The notes beneath the pieces were generated by a model. It saw only the letters and a list, made by a program, of their open reading frames with translations, was not told the origin of the DNA and ran no database searches. A stretch of DNA of 64,000 bases from Paenibacillus sp. FSL K6-0276 (lineage in GTDB: Bacteria > Bacillota > Bacilli > Paenibacillales > Paenibacillaceae). A program made the translations under genes and the position numbers. Below are positions 16,198-26,135 of this stretch, piece after piece (position 1 is the first letter of the stretch; the number at the start of each line of letters is the position of its first letter). The DNA is taken from contig NZ_CP150276.1 of assembly GCF_037977235.1 (NCBI RefSeq), positions 2,232,001 through 2,296,000 on the forward strand, written 5' to 3'.

Positions 16198-17771
16198 TGC
16201 ACAACATACTTATTGTGGATGATGAACCTCTTATTCTTGAAGGATTACGTTCAGTGATCGAATGGGAAGATTATGGACTAAGAATCGCAGGGCAAGTGGG
16301 TAATGGAGAAGAAGCTTTAGAATTTCTGCATAACCATAACGAAGCCATAGACATCTTAATTACTGATATTATGATGCCAAAACTTACGGGACTTGAACTG
16401 ATTCAACAAATCAAGAGTTTTGATTCAAAAATGAGATTTATTATCTTAAGCGGATATGAGCAATTTGAGTATTTAAAAGCTGGAATGAGTCTAGGCATTG
16501 AGAATTATATTCTTAAACCCATTAATATAAAAGAATTGGAATCAACCATTGAACAAATTGTTGAAGTCCTCAATCAAGAGGATGTTGAACAATTTCATGC
16601 TAAGGAGGATCAGCAAGTATTACGTAACAATATTCTGAACCGCTGGGTAACTGGAAACATTGATCGACAGGAACTACTGCATCGTTCAAAAGTGTTGAAT
16701 ATTTCGCTAGACTGTTCATTTTTTACTGTGGCTGCGATTCGGCTTATTACGGAACATGAAGAGGATGAGAGTCAACATAAACTGCACCCTAATCAACTTA
16801 TGGAAGAATGTTATCGTATCGCTGTGCAGTCCGTAGCAGAGCGCGGAACGGTTATTGTATTTATAGATATGGAAGGTGATCTTGTTCTTATTATTGCTGA
16901 GTCGGCTAAAGATGAGAACAAAGAAGAGATTTATTGTGTGCTGGAACAAGTACAACATGAGATTAGGCATGAATTAGGAAAATCTGTCTGGATAACGATA
17001 GGCAGTAAGGAACATACTTTTCAAGAAGTACCTCAAAGTTATAAAAAAGCGAAGAGTTTATATGTGGATCATCTTATGCTGCCGGGCTACCCGATTATAG
17101 ATGTGGATCAACTATCGAAGATGGTTTTACACGAGGAAAAGCTCGAAATTGATTATGAAGCATTTACTAAATTATTATTATCTGGAGAGCGTGAGGCGAC
17201 GAACCAGTTTATCGCAGACACGTTTAAACAGCTGTTCGGTTGTGGCGTGATTACCCGCATGGATAATTACAACGTAGCGATTGAATTAATGCTGATCGCT
17301 AAGAAAATGGAGAAAAACTCTAATTTTAGTGCCGTGTTTAATCCCTTGCTACGCATCCACACCATTGAGCAGTTGCTTCACCATGTGCAGGAAAGTGTGA
17401 AAGAAACGCTGGACCAATTATCGTTAGTAAGTGATGAACTGAGCCCGAATATGAGATATATGGTTGATCAAGTAAGCAAACACTATAGAGAAGAGCTATC
17501 ACTGAAAACGCTCAGTCAGCGAATGAATATGCATCCTAATTACTTGGGACAGCTATTTCAGAAGGAAATGGGACGAAGTTTTTCTGATTATGTTAACCAA
17601 TTTCGAATCGAAAAAGCAAGACAACTGCTGCTTCAAACTACTTTATTAACCAACGAGATTGCAGCTGAAGTAGGGTATCCAGACCCAGCTTACTTCTATC
17701 GTCAGTTCAAAAAGTCAGTCGGTATATCTCCAACAGAACTCCGAAATATGTACAAAAAAGAAAAATCGTAG
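16197..17771 (+). CDS. YesN-type response regulator with AraC DNA-binding domain
   Basis: 524 residues. An N-terminal receiver domain has phospho-acceptor Asp in DILITDIMMPK (about residue 55) and lysine in YILKPI. A long linker follows, then a C-terminal AraC-type double helix-turn-helix (about residues 418-520: LSQRMNMHPNYLGQLFQKEM and EIAAEVGYPDPAYFYRQFKK). Partner of the upstream kinase; the expected target is the transporter operon starting at 18037 and perhaps the divergent GH38 gene. It ends in a strong terminator, so the operon after it has its own promoter. Confidence 0.92.
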   Translation: MHNILIVDDEPLILEGLRSVIEWEDYGLRIAGQVGNGEEALEFLHNHNEAIDILITDIMMPKLTGLELIQQIKSFDSKMRFIILSGYEQFEYLKAGMSLGIENYILKPINIKELESTIEQIVEVLNQEDVEQFHAKEDQQVLRNNILNRWVTGNIDRQELLHRSKVLNISLDCSFFTVAAIRLITEHEEDESQHKLHPNQLMEECYRIAVQSVAERGTVIVFIDMEGDLVLIIAESAKDENKEEIYCVLEQVQHEIRHELGKSVWITIGSKEHTFQEVPQSYKKAKSLYVDHLMLPGYPIIDVDQLSKMVLHEEKLEIDYEAFTKLLLSGEREATNQFIADTFKQLFGCGVITRMDNYNVAIELMLIAKKMEKNSNFSAVFNPLLRIHTIEQLLHHVQESVKETLDQLSLVSDELSPNMRYMVDQVSKHYREELSLKTLSQRMNMHPNYLGQLFQKEMGRSFSDYVNQFRIEKARQLLLQTTLLTNEIAAEVGYPDPAYFYRQFKKSVGISPTELRNMYKKEKS

Positions 17772-17775
17772 AATA

Positions 17776-17850
17776 AAGGAAATGTTCCCGGGTATCACGT
17801 TCAAGTGGGGGGGTCACGAACGTTGGTCACGAGAATATTTCCTTTTTTTT
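17776..17850 (+). terminator. Terminator of the two-component pair
   Basis: Outer stem AAGGAAATGTTC / GAATATTTCCTT (one mismatch) with a long structured loop (contains GTTCAAG, ACGAACG and a GGGGGGG run), then TTTTTTT. Confidence 0.8.
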
Positions 17851-17931
17851 GTTCAAATATAAGTTTTACGAATGTCGTTTCTTCTTGGAATCTTTAATTA
17901 TTACATATCATTCTGGAGTTTTTCAACTTTA

Positions 17932-17945
17932 TGAAACCGCTTTTA
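17932..17945 (+). promoter_or_regulatory. Candidate cre (CcpA) site before the mannoside transporter operon
   Basis: TGAAACCGCTTTTA matches the catabolite-responsive consensus TGWNANCGNTNWCA at all positions but one. It is placed about 105 bases before the first permease start, fitting glucose repression. By sequence only. Confidence 0.4.
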
Positions 17946-18036
17946 TAGCGCAGAATTAAAGATAGTTAAAGGGGCAAGGAAATAAGAGCGAAAGGGTATA
18001 TGGGGATTGTTTGGGGATAGAGAAGGGGGATGTGGA

Positions 18037-18969
18037 ATGATGTCTGCTTTTTTCAAAAGCTTAAATAAGGATAAAGTTCTGTGGTTTATGGTATTACCAG
18101 GGACAATATGGTTCCTAATCTTTTGTTACTTACCGATGTTCGGAACCATTATTGCATTTAAGGATTTCAAGATTCATCGGGACGGATTCTTTGCAAGCGT
18201 TTTAAATAGTAAGTGGGTTGGCCTTGAAAATTTCAACTTCTTGTTCTCGACGGAGGACGCCTATATTATTACAAGAAATACGATACTGTATAACGTGGCG
18301 TTGATCTCTCTAGGTTTAGTTCTTGCGGTGGGTATTGCGATCACCTTGAACGAACTTGTGAACAAACGGATGGCCAAAGTTTATCAAACGGCGATGTTTA
18401 TGCCTTACTTCCTTTCTTGGGTTATTATTAGTTTCTTTACATTCAGCTTCCTAAGTGTAGATAAAGGGATCTTGAATCAAGTGATTGTGTACTTCGGAGG
18501 CGATCCTGTTTCCTGGTATGGGGATACTCGCTTTTGGCCTTATATCCTAATTTTCATGGGGATTTGGAAATCAATTGGTTATTCGAGTGTTGTTTACTTA
18601 GCAGCTATAGCGGGTATCGACAAGTCCTACTATGAAGCGGCTATGATTGATGGGGCCAGCAAATGGCAGCAAATTAAGTTTATTACACTTCCTTTGCTTA
18701 AACCTTTAATGGTAACGCTAACTATTCTAGCGATTGGTGGTATTTTTAGATCTGACTTCGGTTTATTCTATCAAATTCCTCGGGATTCCGGTGTTCTATA
18801 CTCCGTAACGAATGTTATTGATACTTATATTTATCGAAGCATGAGTACGACAGGAAATCTAGGGATGAGTACAGCAGCCGGTTTATATCAATCCATCGTT
18901 GGATTTATTATGGTGCTTGTAACGAATTCTATTGTGAAAAAGATCAGTAAAGAAAACGCGATATTCTAG
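18037..18969 (+). CDS. Lpl-type sugar ABC transporter permease 1
   Basis: 310 residues with six predicted membrane helices. The binding-protein-dependent transport signature YEAAMIDGASKWQQIKFITLPLL (EAA loop, contact to the ATPase) lies near residues 206-228. It resembles LplB/YtcP-partner permeases that import oligosaccharides in Paenibacillus-type loci. The open frame extends upstream to 18007, but AAGGGGGA precedes the tandem ATGs at 18037/18040 and the protein then begins at a normal cytoplasmic tail. It pairs with the next gene to form the membrane channel; no ATPase gene is nearby, so a shared MsmX-like ATPase is expected. Confidence 0.92.
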   Translation: MMSAFFKSLNKDKVLWFMVLPGTIWFLIFCYLPMFGTIIAFKDFKIHRDGFFASVLNSKWVGLENFNFLFSTEDAYIITRNTILYNVALISLGLVLAVGIAITLNELVNKRMAKVYQTAMFMPYFLSWVIISFFTFSFLSVDKGILNQVIVYFGGDPVSWYGDTRFWPYILIFMGIWKSIGYSSVVYLAAIAGIDKSYYEAAMIDGASKWQQIKFITLPLLKPLMVTLTILAIGGIFRSDFGLFYQIPRDSGVLYSVTNVIDTYIYRSMSTTGNLGMSTAAGLYQSIVGFIMVLVTNSIVKKISKENAIF

Positions 18970-18987
18970 AAAGGAGTCATTGACGTT

Positions 18988-19911
18988 ATGCAAGTATTCA
19001 AACGTAAGCAAAAAGAAGTCGACAACAACGCCATTACTCCTTTTTGGAATGTGGTACTCAATATTGTGATTGGAATTTTCGCTTTTACCTGTGTGTTTCC
19101 GTTCTTGTTTGTCATAGCCATTTCTTTTACAGATGAGAAAGTACTCGCTTTAAATGGATTTAGCTTAATCCCAGAAAAATTTAGTTTGGCAGCGTATCAG
19201 TTTATTTTTAACACAGGTGACCAGTTATTTCGTTCTTTTGGAGTTACGTTACTTGTTACTGTATTAGGTACGCTCATTAGCTTATTTCTAATTACAACTT
19301 ACGCCTATGTTCTTTCTCGAAGATCATTTCGCTATCGTAACTTTTTTAGCTTCTTCGCCTTCTTCACGATGTTATTCTCAGGCGGAATGGTTCCGAACTA
19401 TATTGTGGCCACGCAGTTTTTACATTTGTACAACACGATATGGGCTTTAATATTGCCAATAGCGATGAATGCCTTTTTCATTCTAGTGATGCGGACCTTC
19501 TTCCAAACTTCAGTGCCTGATGCACTCATTGAGGCTGCGAAAATTGATGGTTCAGGGGAGTTTCGGACATTCCTGCAAATTGTACTTCCGATTTCTTTGC
19601 CGGGGATTGCAACCATCGGATTGTTCTGTACGCTTGGCTATTGGAATGATTGGTTTAATGCGCTCCTGTATATTGATGATGCGAGTCTTGTGCCGCTCCA
19701 AGCCATGCTAATGCGAATTCAGAATAATATGGAGTTTGTCATACAAAATAGTATGCAAATGGGATCAAGCTTTGAGATTGCTGCCACATTGCCGACAGAG
19801 ACTGTTCGTATGGCGATGGTTGTGCTGGCTACCTTGCCTATAGCACTAGCTTATCCGTTCTTCCAAAAGTATTTCGTAAAAGGTTTAACCGTTGGCTCTT
19901 TAAAAGAGTAA
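18988..19911 (+). CDS. Lpl-type sugar ABC transporter permease 2
   Basis: 307 residues, six membrane helices, MalG/LplC-like. The cytoplasmic EAA loop reads LIEAAKIDGSGEFRTFLQI near residue 187. It begins 18 bases after permease 1 with AAAGGAG as ribosome site, so the two are cotranscribed. The C-terminus FQKYFVKGLTVGSLKE is the standard ending of this subfamily. The binding protein follows. Confidence 0.92.
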   Translation: MQVFKRKQKEVDNNAITPFWNVVLNIVIGIFAFTCVFPFLFVIAISFTDEKVLALNGFSLIPEKFSLAAYQFIFNTGDQLFRSFGVTLLVTVLGTLISLFLITTYAYVLSRRSFRYRNFFSFFAFFTMLFSGGMVPNYIVATQFLHLYNTIWALILPIAMNAFFILVMRTFFQTSVPDALIEAAKIDGSGEFRTFLQIVLPISLPGIATIGLFCTLGYWNDWFNALLYIDDASLVPLQAMLMRIQNNMEFVIQNSMQMGSSFEIAATLPTETVRMAMVVLATLPIALAYPFFQKYFVKGLTVGSLKE

Positions 19912-19994
19912 CGCTACTAAGATGTATTTATTCGTATCGCTTGTACAGGAACGATATAAATAAAGATTTACTAATCTAAAGGGGGAAAATAGAA

Positions 19995-21500
19995 ATGAAA
20001 GTGAAAAAAAGTTTAACGCTCGCTCTTGTAGGAACAATGCTTTTATCTGGCCTTCTTGCTGGATGTGGTTCGAATAATAATACAAATGCAGCCAAAGAGA
20101 CAGATAGTTCAGCGGCAGCGGGGAATTCATCGGGATTAAAGCCATATGAGCTGAAGATGTATTTAATTGGTGGACCTCAGAAGGATTTGGATCTTGTATT
20201 AAAAGAAGTTAATAAATATACAAAAGAAAAAATTAATGCGACGTTGAACATTACGATGTTCGATTGGGGTGATTACGATAAGAAGATGCAAGTCATTACC
20301 GCCTCTGGTGAGCCTTATGACATTGCCTTTACATCTTCTTGGACGAATGATTTCCGTCGTAACGCAGCTAACGGAACTTTCTTGGGACTGAATGACCTGC
20401 TAGATAAGTATGGAAAAGAAACGAAGGAAGCTTTGGACCCACGTTTCTTAGAAGGAACTAAGATTAAAGGTGAAATCTATGGCGTTCCTGTAAATAAAGA
20501 GCTTGGACAGCAATGGGTATGGCGCTTCAATAAGAAATATGTTGATAAATACAAAATGGATATTTCCAATATTCGTACATTGGATGATCTAGAGCCGCTA
20601 CTTAAAACCATTAAAGAGAACGAGCCTGCTGATATTACACCGCTAGCTGTTCCTAAAGGCTTTAAACCATTCATGCCATTTGACTATGTTCTTGGTGATG
20701 AACTACCTATTGGGGTCTATATGGATTCCAAAGATGGCAAGGTTATTAATATTCTTGAGACACCTGAACTTGCAACATCGTTAGATACGATGCGTAGATT
20801 TTACACAGCAGGTTACTTACGCCCAGATGTCGCGACACTTGATGGTATTGATAATATTAAAACAGGTAAATGGTTTGCAGATCGTGAAATCACACAGCCT
20901 TATGCAGAAAAAGGTTGGTCTCGTTCAGCAGGTTATGAAATTGTAACTTCGCCTATGCATGAGCCTTATGTGTATACACAGTCAGCAGCAGGTTCGATGC
21001 ACGCTATTTCAGTAACATCAGGTGATCCTGAGCGCGCAATGATGTTCTTGAATCTCTTGAATACAGATAAATATTTACGCAATTTGCTCAACTATGGCAT
21101 CGAAGGAACACATTATAAGAAAATTTCCGACAATGTCATTGAAGATCTGCCTGCAATGCAAGATAGTTATGCAATGCCTGGGTTCACGCTTGGAAATATG
21201 TATCTGACTTATCTGCACTCAGATGACCCTGCTGATAAATGGGATGCTTTTAAGAAGTTTAATGATTCTGCAAAAGAAGCCCCTACATTCGGATTTGCTT
21301 TTGATCCTACACCTGTAAAAACAGAAGTAGCGGCTATCAACAACGTAACTAAAGAATTTATGCCAGCTCTATATACAGGTTCTGTTGATCCTAAATCGTA
21401 TCTGCCAAAAGCAACAAAGAAATTTAAAGAAGCAGGACTAGATAAAGTAATTGCAGAAATTCAAAAGCAACTTGATGAGTGGAATAAGACAAAGAAATAA
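19995..21500 (+). CDS. LplA-type extracellular sugar-binding lipoprotein
   Basis: 501 residues. A type II signal peptide ends in LLSGLLAGCGS, so the protein is lipid-anchored at Cys (about residue 24), followed by a Ser/Asn/Ala-rich linker and a type 1 periplasmic-binding fold of the large LplA/YtcQ class. It delivers mannose-containing oligosaccharide to the two upstream-encoded permeases, as inferred from the neighbouring mannosidases. The ribosome site AAAGGGGGAAAA precedes the ATG. A stem-loop follows the gene, probably raising its transcript level over the downstream glycosidases. Confidence 0.92.
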   Translation: MKVKKSLTLALVGTMLLSGLLAGCGSNNNTNAAKETDSSAAAGNSSGLKPYELKMYLIGGPQKDLDLVLKEVNKYTKEKINATLNITMFDWGDYDKKMQVITASGEPYDIAFTSSWTNDFRRNAANGTFLGLNDLLDKYGKETKEALDPRFLEGTKIKGEIYGVPVNKELGQQWVWRFNKKYVDKYKMDISNIRTLDDLEPLLKTIKENEPADITPLAVPKGFKPFMPFDYVLGDELPIGVYMDSKDGKVINILETPELATSLDTMRRFYTAGYLRPDVATLDGIDNIKTGKWFADREITQPYAEKGWSRSAGYEIVTSPMHEPYVYTQSAAGSMHAISVTSGDPERAMMFLNLLNTDKYLRNLLNYGIEGTHYKKISDNVIEDLPAMQDSYAMPGFTLGNMYLTYLHSDDPADKWDAFKKFNDSAKEAPTFGFAFDPTPVKTEVAAINNVTKEFMPALYTGSVDPKSYLPKATKKFKEAGLDKVIAEIQKQLDEWNKTKK

Positions 21501-21560
21501 TGCAATGAAAGTAACAAAACGCCTACGATTAATCTAAAGGTAACACAAATAGGATTAGTG

Positions 21561-21587
21561 GAGACGGGCAGCTATGCTGCCCGTCTC
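21561..21587 (+). terminator. Intercistronic stem-loop between binding protein and GH125
   Basis: Perfect 12-bp stem GAGACGGGCAGC / GCTGCCCGTCTC with a 3-base loop. The T-run follows only after about 10 bases (ATTTTTATC), suggesting an attenuator or mRNA 3'-protecting hairpin rather than a full stop. Confidence 0.7.
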
Positions 21588-21624
21588 TCTATCTATACTC
21601 ATTTTTATCAAGAGGAGTGAGAAT

Positions 21625-22944
21625 ATGGAACAATTCAGACTTCCAACCATCTCTATGCCGAAGCTGCCGCTTCCACAAGCGATTCAAGAAGTGTTGAATG
21701 AAGCAGAGGAGAAATTAGCTCATCGACCTAAACTGTTGCAGCTCTTCAAGAACTGCTTTCCGAATACGCTTGAGACAACGACTAAGCTCATGGATGATGG
21801 AACAACATTCATAATTACTGGAGATATCCCAGCTTCTTGGTTGAGAGATTCTGTGGAACAGGTTATGCACTATGTGCCATTTGCTATGAACGATCCGGAT
21901 CTTCAACGTATCATTGGCGGGTTAATCAAACGTCATATTGAGTATATTCACATTGACCCGTACGCCAATGCGTTTAATGAAACAGCGAATGATTGGCATT
22001 GGAGCACTAGCGATATTACGGAGATGTCCCCATGGGTGTGGGAGCGTAAATTTGAGATCGATTCCCTCTGTTTTTCCATGCGTCTGGCCTATGCCTATTG
22101 GAAAGAAACGGGGAAGACTGATATATTCGACGCTGGATTTAAGGCAGCAATGGTTAAAATATTCAACCTGTTCAGAACGGAACAGCGCCATGCTGAATTA
22201 TCTCCTTACCGCTTTACGCGTAATAATGGAATTCCTGAAGATACGCTGCGCAACAACGGCCTTGGTATGCCTGTGAATTATACGGGGATGGTCTGGTCCG
22301 GATTCCGTTCGAGCGATGATGCTTGCGATTTCCATTACAACATCCCGGGGAATATGTTCGCTGTTGTTGCATTACGTCATATGCAGGAATTTGCAGAATG
22401 GGTATTCCGTGATCTTGAATTTCTGAGAGAGCTTAAGGCATTAGAAGCTGACATTGATCACGGAATCAAGCTGTATGGCATTTACCGTCATCCGAAATTC
22501 GGTCCAATCTACGCCTACGAGACCGACGGTTACGGCAATTACTGCTTGATGGATGATGCGGGAACACCAGGACTCATGTCGATTCCTTATCTCGGCTATG
22601 TCACGGCAGATGATGAGATTTACCAGAATACGAGACGCTTTGCTCTGAGCAAGGAGAATCCCTTTTATTTTGAAGGAACAGCAGCGAAAGGCATTGGCAG
22701 TCCGCATACCCCGAAAGACTACATTTGGCATATGGCATTATCCATGCAAGGTTTGACGGCTTCCACGAAGGAAGAGAAGCTGGAGATGCTTGCGATGCTA
22801 GAGGCAACAGATGCGGATACTGGCTTTATGCATGAAGGATTTCATGTCGATGACCCGAATATATTCACTAGAAAATGGTTTGCCTGGTCTAATAGTCTGT
22901 TCTCTCAGCTTGTGTATAAAATGATGAAGGATGGACTTCTATGA
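21625..22944 (+). CDS. GH125 exo-alpha-1,6-mannosidase
   Basis: 439 residues matching GH125 (formerly DUF1237), metal-independent inverting enzymes that remove terminal alpha-1,6-mannose, notably from N-glycan cores. Characteristic segments are GDIPASWLRDS near residue 73, SPWVWERKFEIDSLC near 136, GMVWSGFRSSDDAC near 221 and the C-terminal RKWFAWSNSLFSQL. No signal peptide, so it is cytoplasmic. The start at 21625 follows AAGAGGAGTGAG; the frame extends upstream only into the hairpin. Its stop overlaps the next start (ATGA). GH125 next to GH38 is a recurring pair in bacterial N-glycan and mannan degradation. Confidence 0.93.
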   Translation: MEQFRLPTISMPKLPLPQAIQEVLNEAEEKLAHRPKLLQLFKNCFPNTLETTTKLMDDGTTFIITGDIPASWLRDSVEQVMHYVPFAMNDPDLQRIIGGLIKRHIEYIHIDPYANAFNETANDWHWSTSDITEMSPWVWERKFEIDSLCFSMRLAYAYWKETGKTDIFDAGFKAAMVKIFNLFRTEQRHAELSPYRFTRNNGIPEDTLRNNGLGMPVNYTGMVWSGFRSSDDACDFHYNIPGNMFAVVALRHMQEFAEWVFRDLEFLRELKALEADIDHGIKLYGIYRHPKFGPIYAYETDGYGNYCLMDDAGTPGLMSIPYLGYVTADDEIYQNTRRFALSKENPFYFEGTAAKGIGSPHTPKDYIWHMALSMQGLTASTKEEKLEMLAMLEATDADTGFMHEGFHVDDPNIFTRKWFAWSNSLFSQLVYKMMKDGLL

Positions 22945-25900
22945 GCAGACCCGTAATCATATTCTATGATTCTGATTTTCCAATTTCTAGTCCGATCCCT
23001 AGCGATGCGATTATATCCATGCGTGAGTTTGGTACGATTGTGAACGGGAATCAGCTTGCAGCAGTGCTTAGGGAAACCGAAGGCGGCTGTTTCATCAACC
23101 TGCATGCACCCTATTTTCCGAAATCAACATGGATAGACATTCTTGAATATTTACAAAGAGGTGGCGGTCTGATCAGCATTGGGGGTGCGCCCTTCAAACA
23201 ACCCGTTCGCTGGGAAGATGGGCAATGGCGTGTGGAAGCGGAGCAGACTTCTTATCATCAAGAGCTGTATATTCATGAGACACTACCTGTTGAATGTTCG
23301 CGCAACCAATCATTGCTTGCATCGGATGTCATTCCTCTGCTTAAGGGGCAAGAATCTCTTTTTCTAGAGAGTGCAGAGACATGGAATCTTGTGCCACATA
23401 CGACGAAGACGAGTGATTTACCACATCAAATGGGATCGGCAGGTCCAATGAGCACACGGATTTACCCTCTTTTGAAGGGAATTACGCATGAGGGTCGGGA
23501 AACTTCTGCTCCAGTAGTTCTTTGGGAGAATACGATTGGTTTATTTGCAGGCTCACGCTGGCTGTTCGTAAATACGGCTGCAACGGCTTCTATATGGAAG
23601 GAAAAAGGGCTGTCCGCGATATCTGAGTGGGTTCGTTTCTGTAGTAAGGGTGTAACGGAAATGTGGGTTAAGCCGAACTACGCGTCATATGAGTCAGGAG
23701 AACGTGCTTCTCTGACACTTCAGATCCAGCAGCTTGACCGGGCAAAACCTTCTGTGAGAATTGAAGATATATGGAAATTTACAATTCATGTAGAGCATGA
23801 ATCAGATCCGTCCATGCACTGGTCTCAGCAATTGGAGATGAAGGCTAATGCTGAACTTAACATTGTTCGTGTGCCTATTCCTCTGGAAATTAGGAGTGGT
23901 CTGTTCCAAGTTGTCTGCGAAGCGGAAGCCAGTGATGGTGAAATCCGAATTCTACGTCAAGGGTTCTGGGGGCATGCTCCTGAGCTGCTGGCAGCGGGTG
24001 AACCGGTTACGAGCGGAAGAGATTATTTCATAAAAGATGGGCGTCCGCTACCTGTTGTGGGTATGACTTATATGACGAGTGATGTGGCCCGTAAATTTCT
24101 ATTTCTGCCGAACGTTGGGGTATGGGATCGCGATATGGGTCAGATGCGGAAGGCAGGGATTAACTGGATCCGCACAGGGATCTGGACGGCTTATCGTAAT
24201 GTGATGCAAGACGACGGTCATATCTCAGAAGAGGTACTGCGGGCGATTGATGCCTTTATCATGACGGCGAAGAAGCATGATCTTCAGGTAACCTTTACGT
24301 TCTTCTCCTTCACACCGGAAACGTGGGGAGGGGTAAATCCTTATCTGGACCCACAAAGTGTAGAAGCTCAGAAGCGGTTCATTCGTTCTATTGTTTCTCG
24401 TCATAAAGAGTCTTCAAATGTAGACTGGGATCTTATTAATGAACCGTCGATGTTTGATCCGGTACGTATTTTCTCGGATGGCCCGAGTTCATGTCATGAT
24501 CGCTTTGAGCAAGAAGCTTTCAGAGAATGGCTTCAGCATAGACATGGTGTGATCGAAGTGTTACAGGAACGTTGGAATATGACACCCGCACAGCTTCCGA
24601 ACTTTGCATCGGCAGGGCTGCCAGAAGCGAAAGAGGTTAACTTCGATGTACAAGATATGCACAGTGGCAAGAGGGGTACACGTTGGCTTGATTATTGCTT
24701 GTTCTCCATGGATATGCATAACCGCTGGGTGAAGCAGTTATACGACACCATTAAGGAGAAATGTCCAGATCAGATGGTTACAGTTGGTCAGGATGAAGGG
24801 CTAGGTGCGCAGCGACCTTCGCCGTTCTTCTATGAGGAGGCGGTAGATTACACCACTGTGCATTCCTGGTGGTTCAACGACTATCTGGTGTGGGATGGCA
24901 TCTTTGCCAAGACACCTAATAAGCCAAACCTAATTCAGGAGACTGGCGTCATGTATGTAGAAACTCCTGATGGTCGAGCTAAACGTTCGGAGTATGAACT
25001 GCGGAATCTGCTCGAACGCAAGTATGCTTATGCGTTTGGAACTGCTGGTGCAGGGGCCATACACTGGATCTGGAATACGAATTTCTATATGGATAATGCG
25101 AATGAGTCCCATATCGGAGCACTGAGAGCGGATGGAACCGAAAAACCAGAGGCGGACGTATCTTATGATTTCGGGAAGTTTATAAAAGGCATTCGTGATA
25201 TATTTGGTGATCGTGAGCTGGAAGAGATTGCTGTGGTGTTTCCTTATTCGAACGACTTCTCTAACCGGAAGTTGGCTTTTGCTGCTACAACCGAGCTTAC
25301 CCGTATTCTGTCGTATGAGCTTAAGATGCCTTTCAGGGGGGCTTCCGAATATCACCTAGATGATTTGGAGAACAATCCTGTGAAGCTTATTATGCTGCCA
25401 AGCGCGCATAACTTCGATGATGCAGCGATGGAAAGGTTGTTACACATCGTTGAAAAGACAGGTGCGGTACTGCTTGCCACTGGCCCGCTCGGTATTGATG
25501 CCTACTGGCACCGGTCGGAGCGCTTGAGTGATATTCTTGGCAAACGTGAATTGCGTAATGTGCGCCGCGAAGAAGTACTTAACCTTCAAGGCCAAGTACT
25601 ACCCGTCTCTTTCGGTCACCGCCGGATTGCCGAGCTGGTGAAGGAAACGATGATTCACGAATCTGTCGGAATCGGAAGTTCTACCATAGATAGTGTCGTG
25701 AACATTCCGCTGGGTAAAGGTCGACTCATATGGAGTCCACTGCCAGTAGAATTGAACGACCGCAGTGATACTACAGCTGCACTGTACCGCTACGCGATGA
25801 ATGTTGCTCGTGTGGAGTCTGACTTTGAGTGGATTAACGGTGGTGAATTAGCGGGCATTTATGGACGCAAATTGAGCTTTGCTACGGGTGGTCTCTTCAC

Positions 25901-26090
25901 CTTCGTGTCGGAATATGCTCTGGATGTTAAGATCGAGGTGAAAGATTCAGCCACTGGCCGGACCTACTCGTTCGTGTTGGAACAAGAACGTTCTGTTCTC
26001 TTCGCTACGGATATTAAAGGAGATCTGCTTGGCGTTTATCGCCCGCAGGAAGTCGAGATCCATGTAACTTATCCACATCTACTACATTAA
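22941..26090 (+). CDS. Large clan GH-A glycoside hydrolase with GH42-like C-terminal part, family uncertain
   Basis: 1049 residues. The N-terminal 350 residues look like beta-rich domains with a Rossmann-like start. A (beta/alpha)8 barrel covers about 370-750, with a likely acid/base Glu in DWDLINEPSMFD near residue 500 and a likely nucleophile in NLIQETGVMYVE near 667. A flavodoxin/glutamine-amidotransferase-like trimerisation domain, as in GH42 beta-galactosidases, begins near 760 (EEIAVVFPYS, IMLPSAHNFDD). The combination suggests beta-galactosidase or beta-mannosidase-like action, but I cannot place it in a numbered family. No signal peptide, so probably cytoplasmic. Translationally coupled to GH125 by a 4-base overlap, so it should act on the same imported oligosaccharide. 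Confidence 0.75.
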   Translation: MSRPVIIFYDSDFPISSPIPSDAIISMREFGTIVNGNQLAAVLRETEGGCFINLHAPYFPKSTWIDILEYLQRGGGLISIGGAPFKQPVRWEDGQWRVEAEQTSYHQELYIHETLPVECSRNQSLLASDVIPLLKGQESLFLESAETWNLVPHTTKTSDLPHQMGSAGPMSTRIYPLLKGITHEGRETSAPVVLWENTIGLFAGSRWLFVNTAATASIWKEKGLSAISEWVRFCSKGVTEMWVKPNYASYESGERASLTLQIQQLDRAKPSVRIEDIWKFTIHVEHESDPSMHWSQQLEMKANAELNIVRVPIPLEIRSGLFQVVCEAEASDGEIRILRQGFWGHAPELLAAGEPVTSGRDYFIKDGRPLPVVGMTYMTSDVARKFLFLPNVGVWDRDMGQMRKAGINWIRTGIWTAYRNVMQDDGHISEEVLRAIDAFIMTAKKHDLQVTFTFFSFTPETWGGVNPYLDPQSVEAQKRFIRSIVSRHKESSNVDWDLINEPSMFDPVRIFSDGPSSCHDRFEQEAFREWLQHRHGVIEVLQERWNMTPAQLPNFASAGLPEAKEVNFDVQDMHSGKRGTRWLDYCLFSMDMHNRWVKQLYDTIKEKCPDQMVTVGQDEGLGAQRPSPFFYEEAVDYTTVHSWWFNDYLVWDGIFAKTPNKPNLIQETGVMYVETPDGRAKRSEYELRNLLERKYAYAFGTAGAGAIHWIWNTNFYMDNANESHIGALRADGTEKPEADVSYDFGKFIKGIRDIFGDRELEEIAVVFPYSNDFSNRKLAFAATTELTRILSYELKMPFRGASEYHLDDLENNPVKLIMLPSAHNFDDAAMERLLHIVEKTGAVLLATGPLGIDAYWHRSERLSDILGKRELRNVRREEVLNLQGQVLPVSFGHRRIAELVKETMIHESVGIGSSTIDSVVNIPLGKGRLIWSPLPVELNDRSDTTAALYRYAMNVARVESDFEWINGGELAGIYGRKLSFATGGLFTFVSEYALDVKIEVKDSATGRTYSFVLEQERSVLFATDIKGDLLGVYRPQEVEIHVTYPHLLH

Positions 26091-26135
26091 ACATCTTTGT
26101 AGAGAGAACGTATTGCATATAAGGAGGTCTTCACT

